DNA of 64,000 nt from Plantago major (Eukaryota; Streptophyta; Magnoliopsida; Lamiales; Plantaginaceae): assembly GCA_026545765.1 (NCBI GenBank), contig CM048844.1:68987035-69051034 (forward strand), in the 5' to 3' direction. The position numbers and the translations under genes were made by a program. Below the pieces are notes generated by a model. That model did not search any database. It was not told the origin of the DNA and was given only the letters and a program-made list of their open reading frames with translations. Numbering within the stretch: position 1 is the stretch's first letter; each line of letters starts with the position of its first letter. Of this stretch, positions 61,773 through 64,000 are shown piece by piece.

Positions 61773-62408
61773 GTTGAGATAGAAATATGTCCATGACGTC
61801 CTAACCGATCTATCGAACTACAGTCCTAAGCAGGACGTCCTAACCGCTCTATCGGACTACTGTCCTAAGCGGGACGTCCTAACCGCTCTATCGGACTACA
61901 GTCCTAGACGGGACATCCTAACCAAGCCAACCTACTTGGCCATATGCCTATCAAGACATTGGGCCATGGGCCTAATAGAGCATTGTTGGCGCAATCTGGG
62001 ACGTATACTTGGCGCGATCTTGTGAGTCCTCCCTTTCTCAAGGGAAACCTATAAATATGGAATATCCTCATAATGCAAAGTAAGTCAAGCCTTCTTCCTA
62101 GACTCTTACCTTCTCAACTATTATACAGAGTAGATCTTCAGTCTCTCTTGAGTAAAGTCTCAGACCGGTTTGACACTTAGCAAATCGGGTCCTAACACCC
62201 CCCCTCTAAGTCACTTGTGCAGGTTCTTACCGAGCTTAGGATCTCAGGTCCTTACGCATCGCCTCTTACCAGTACGACGTTTCTTACGGGCTCTTACTCT
62301 TTGGTTCTTACAAGAAAGGTGGTTCTTACTCAAAGGTAATCTAGGTACTTAGCGTGAAGTAAAGCAAGGTAAATTCATTAAGTGGTTGGGGGACTTTTAC
62401 CCTCAACA
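61773..62408 (+). repeat. Element E 5' LTR
   Basis: TGTTGAGATAG to CCTCAACA, 636 bp. U3 contains a tandem repeat of a 39-bp unit (GACGTCCTAACCGCTCTATC plus 19 bases) in just over three copies at about 61796-61925. TATAAATA is at about 62051-62058. From GGGCCATGGGCCTAA on it aligns with the LTR of element D. Confidence 0.88.
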
Positions 62409-62411
62409 TTT

Positions 62412-62429
62412 TGGCGCCGTCTGTGGGAA
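62412..62429 (+). promoter_or_regulatory. Element E primer binding site
   Basis: TGGCGCCGTCTGTGGGAA, identical to that of element D. Confidence 0.8.
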
Positions 62430-62460
62430 TCTTTACAAAAAGTTCTGTTCTCTTCAGTAA

Positions 62461-63476
62461 TGGCAAGAACAAGAAAGTCTGTAAGAACCAACACTACTGC
62501 GGTTGGGACGCCCTCCCTAAGGCAAAGAGGCAGACCTCCCACTCAGAGGGGAAGAGTGGTAAGAGCCACTTCAAGAAACACAGTGGACTATCCAAGTGAT
62601 GGTTGCACTGCTAGTCTTACTTCAGAAGAGGAAAGAGTCGTTGATCCTTCAATAAGAACTCAAGCATTCGGAGTTGAAGGACAAGTTCCTCCGTCAGGAA
62701 CACATGGTCCGCCTCCCGAAAGAAACTTCACTCTTCGAAACGGGCATGTCATTCGCCCAAGTGAGTTTGGGATGAGCGAGAACTAGCTTGGCCTCTTACT
62801 ATTCAAGGATGCTTTGGTTATAACAATGTTTAGGCTCCTCAAGCTACTCACCCTTGGCGGTTCCTAGGCAAGCTGAGCCGGATCAATCTAGAAATGAACA
62901 CCGCTCCATTTCGGAAAGATTAGGAGAACAAGTTCAACAGGAAGATCATCGCAACCTTCTTAATAGGAGAACAGTAACATCCTGAGGCCAACACGAAAGA
63001 AGTCCGGTCAGGCCTAGGACCGATGAAGTAGGTCCTAGTCGCTTTCTGGCTCCTCGACATAGAGTAAGGGATCACATGGCTAAAAGTATCTCGGTGGTTC
63101 AAATTGAGGATCTTCCTCCGGATGTAGCAATCAATCCAAGGACTTGTGAGAGGCTCGCCACTGAAGAGATCTACCTCCAACATAAGGCCTTAGAAGCTCA
63201 AATCGCTACTCTGGAAAAAATCGTAAAGGCTCATGAGAAATACTACTGTGATACTTGTCCCGAGGGTCATCTGACTGAGTATGAGAGCCGGCTGGAGTCC
63301 AATGGTGTGAATGATAACATGAATGCTCTTACCTTCGCGACCACTCTTACCCGATAACTCCATCAAGTCTTAGATGGACATCATCACGCTCTTCCTAAAA
63401 AGGTTTGAGAAGGCAAAAGAAGATGAGGTCAGTGGAGCACTTAGCAAAAATCATCCAAGGAAGGCAAGATAGGACC
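62461..63476 (+). pseudogene. gag: Element E gag, broken
   Basis: ATG at 62461 (MARTRKSVRTNTTAVGTPSL), collinear with element D gag. A stop follows FGMSEN at 62784-62786, the frame resumes at MAKSISVVQIEDLPPDVAIN (63076), and a deletion of about 80 bp joins IVKAHEK directly to YYCDTCPEGHL. It stops at 63355-63357 inside the region corresponding to TTLFGEAMDSW. Homology to D ends near 63476. It cannot give a functional nucleocapsid. Confidence 0.85.
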
Positions 63477-63544
63477 ACACCCTAGGGACAATCCTCGGAC
63501 CACGTCCTAAGCACCATATCCTAGGTTCCCTAAGGTAGGATAAG

Positions 63545-64000
63545 GTCCTTACCATCTCCTCGGAGTCGGTCCTCACCGTCGCCTCGGACCCGGTGCTCAC
63601 CGTCTCCTCGGAACAGGTCCTCACCATCTCCTCGGAGCCGGTTCTCACCGTCGCCTCGGAGCAGGTTCTTACCATCTCCTCGGACCAAGTTCTTACCATC
63701 TCCTCAGAGTAGGTCCTCACCATCTCCTCGGAGCCGGTCTTCACCGTCGCCTCGGACTCGGTTTTTACCATCTCCTCGGAGTAGGTCCTCACCATCTCCT
63801 CGGAGCCGGTCCTCACCGTCGCCTCGGACCCGGTTCTTACCATCTCCTTGGACCAAGTTCTTACCATCTCCTCGGAGCAGGTCCTCACCATCTCCTCGGA
63901 GCCGATCTTCACCGTCACCTCGGACTCGGTTCTTACCATCTCCTCGGAGCAGGTCCTCACCATCTCCTCGGAGTCGGTCCTCACCGTCGCCTCGGACCCG
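63545..64000. repeat. 24-bp minisatellite
   Basis: About 19 copies of a 24-bp unit alternating ACCATCTCCTCGGAGCAGGT- and ACCGTCGCCTCGGACCCGGT-type variants, running off the window end. Because 24 is a multiple of three, the - strand stays open (SEEMVRT octapeptides). That alone is not evidence for a protein. Confidence 0.93.

Larger units (their letters stand above)
61773..64000 (+). mobile_element. Element E: second Tat-lineage element, partial (runs off the window)
   Basis: LTR 61773-62408, PBS and gag closely related to element D, then a breakdown of homology near 63476 into a minisatellite. No pol is present in the window. The start is preceded by AATAG, whose duplicate would lie beyond the window. 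Confidence 0.8.

Noticed and set aside
63451..63984. 177-codon frame of SEEMVRT repeats
   Set aside because: A 24-bp tandem repeat keeps any stop-free frame open; there is no promoter or start evidence.
63545..64000. CRISPR array
   Set aside because: Repeats are contiguous 24-bp units without unique spacers, in a plant genome.

Overview
This is a plant nuclear window made almost entirely of transposable elements. It carries LTR retrotransposons with plant-type primer binding sites, spliced genes with GT-AG introns of about 75-290 bp, a CACTA element, and MULE-type genes (FAR1-like, Ulp1-like). No bacterial-style operon, rRNA or tRNA gene is visible. An asterid host is possible, but that is only an impression from the cargo proteins.

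Layout. 1-2109 is a + strand fragment of an intron-rich cargo gene whose fuller copy lies on the - strand inside element C. 2110-3213 and 44684-45522 are the two halves of one + strand Ulp1-like cysteine peptidase gene. It was split by a 41.5 kb nested insertion whose ends carry a perfect 5-bp target duplication (TATGG). The nest has three levels. Element A is a tandem array of a non-coding LTR element (four LTRs, three internal regions). Element B is a Copia/Sirevirus-like element on the - strand, inserted in the third internal region of A (duplication CCTTG). Element C is a second, 15 kb Sirevirus-like Copia on the - strand, inserted in the 5' LTR of B (duplication GAAAG).

Right of the Ulp1 gene lie an AACATTA-rich spacer, a 1.9 kb CACTA element (45860-47754, duplication ACT) and a degenerate FAR1-like MULE transposase gene on the - strand (48184-48950). 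The convergent Ulp1-like and FAR1-like genes probably belong to one old MULE. From 48951 to the end there are two related Ty3/gypsy Tat-lineage elements. D has one LTR, gag-pol with a second RNase H, and a spliced antisense gene with its own TATA box. E has an LTR and a broken gag that runs into a 24-bp minisatellite.

Every gag-pol seen carries stops or frameshifts, so no element here looks autonomous. The points most worth a second look are these: sense-strand multi-intron cargo downstream of pol in element C; short palindromes dispersed through element B (ATGTTG..CAACAT) and element C (AGATATCT); a TAATGTT motif whose orientation flips between the convergent Ulp1 and FAR1 genes; the tandem four-LTR array with a mosaic fourth LTR; and the intron-containing antisense gene of the Tat element.
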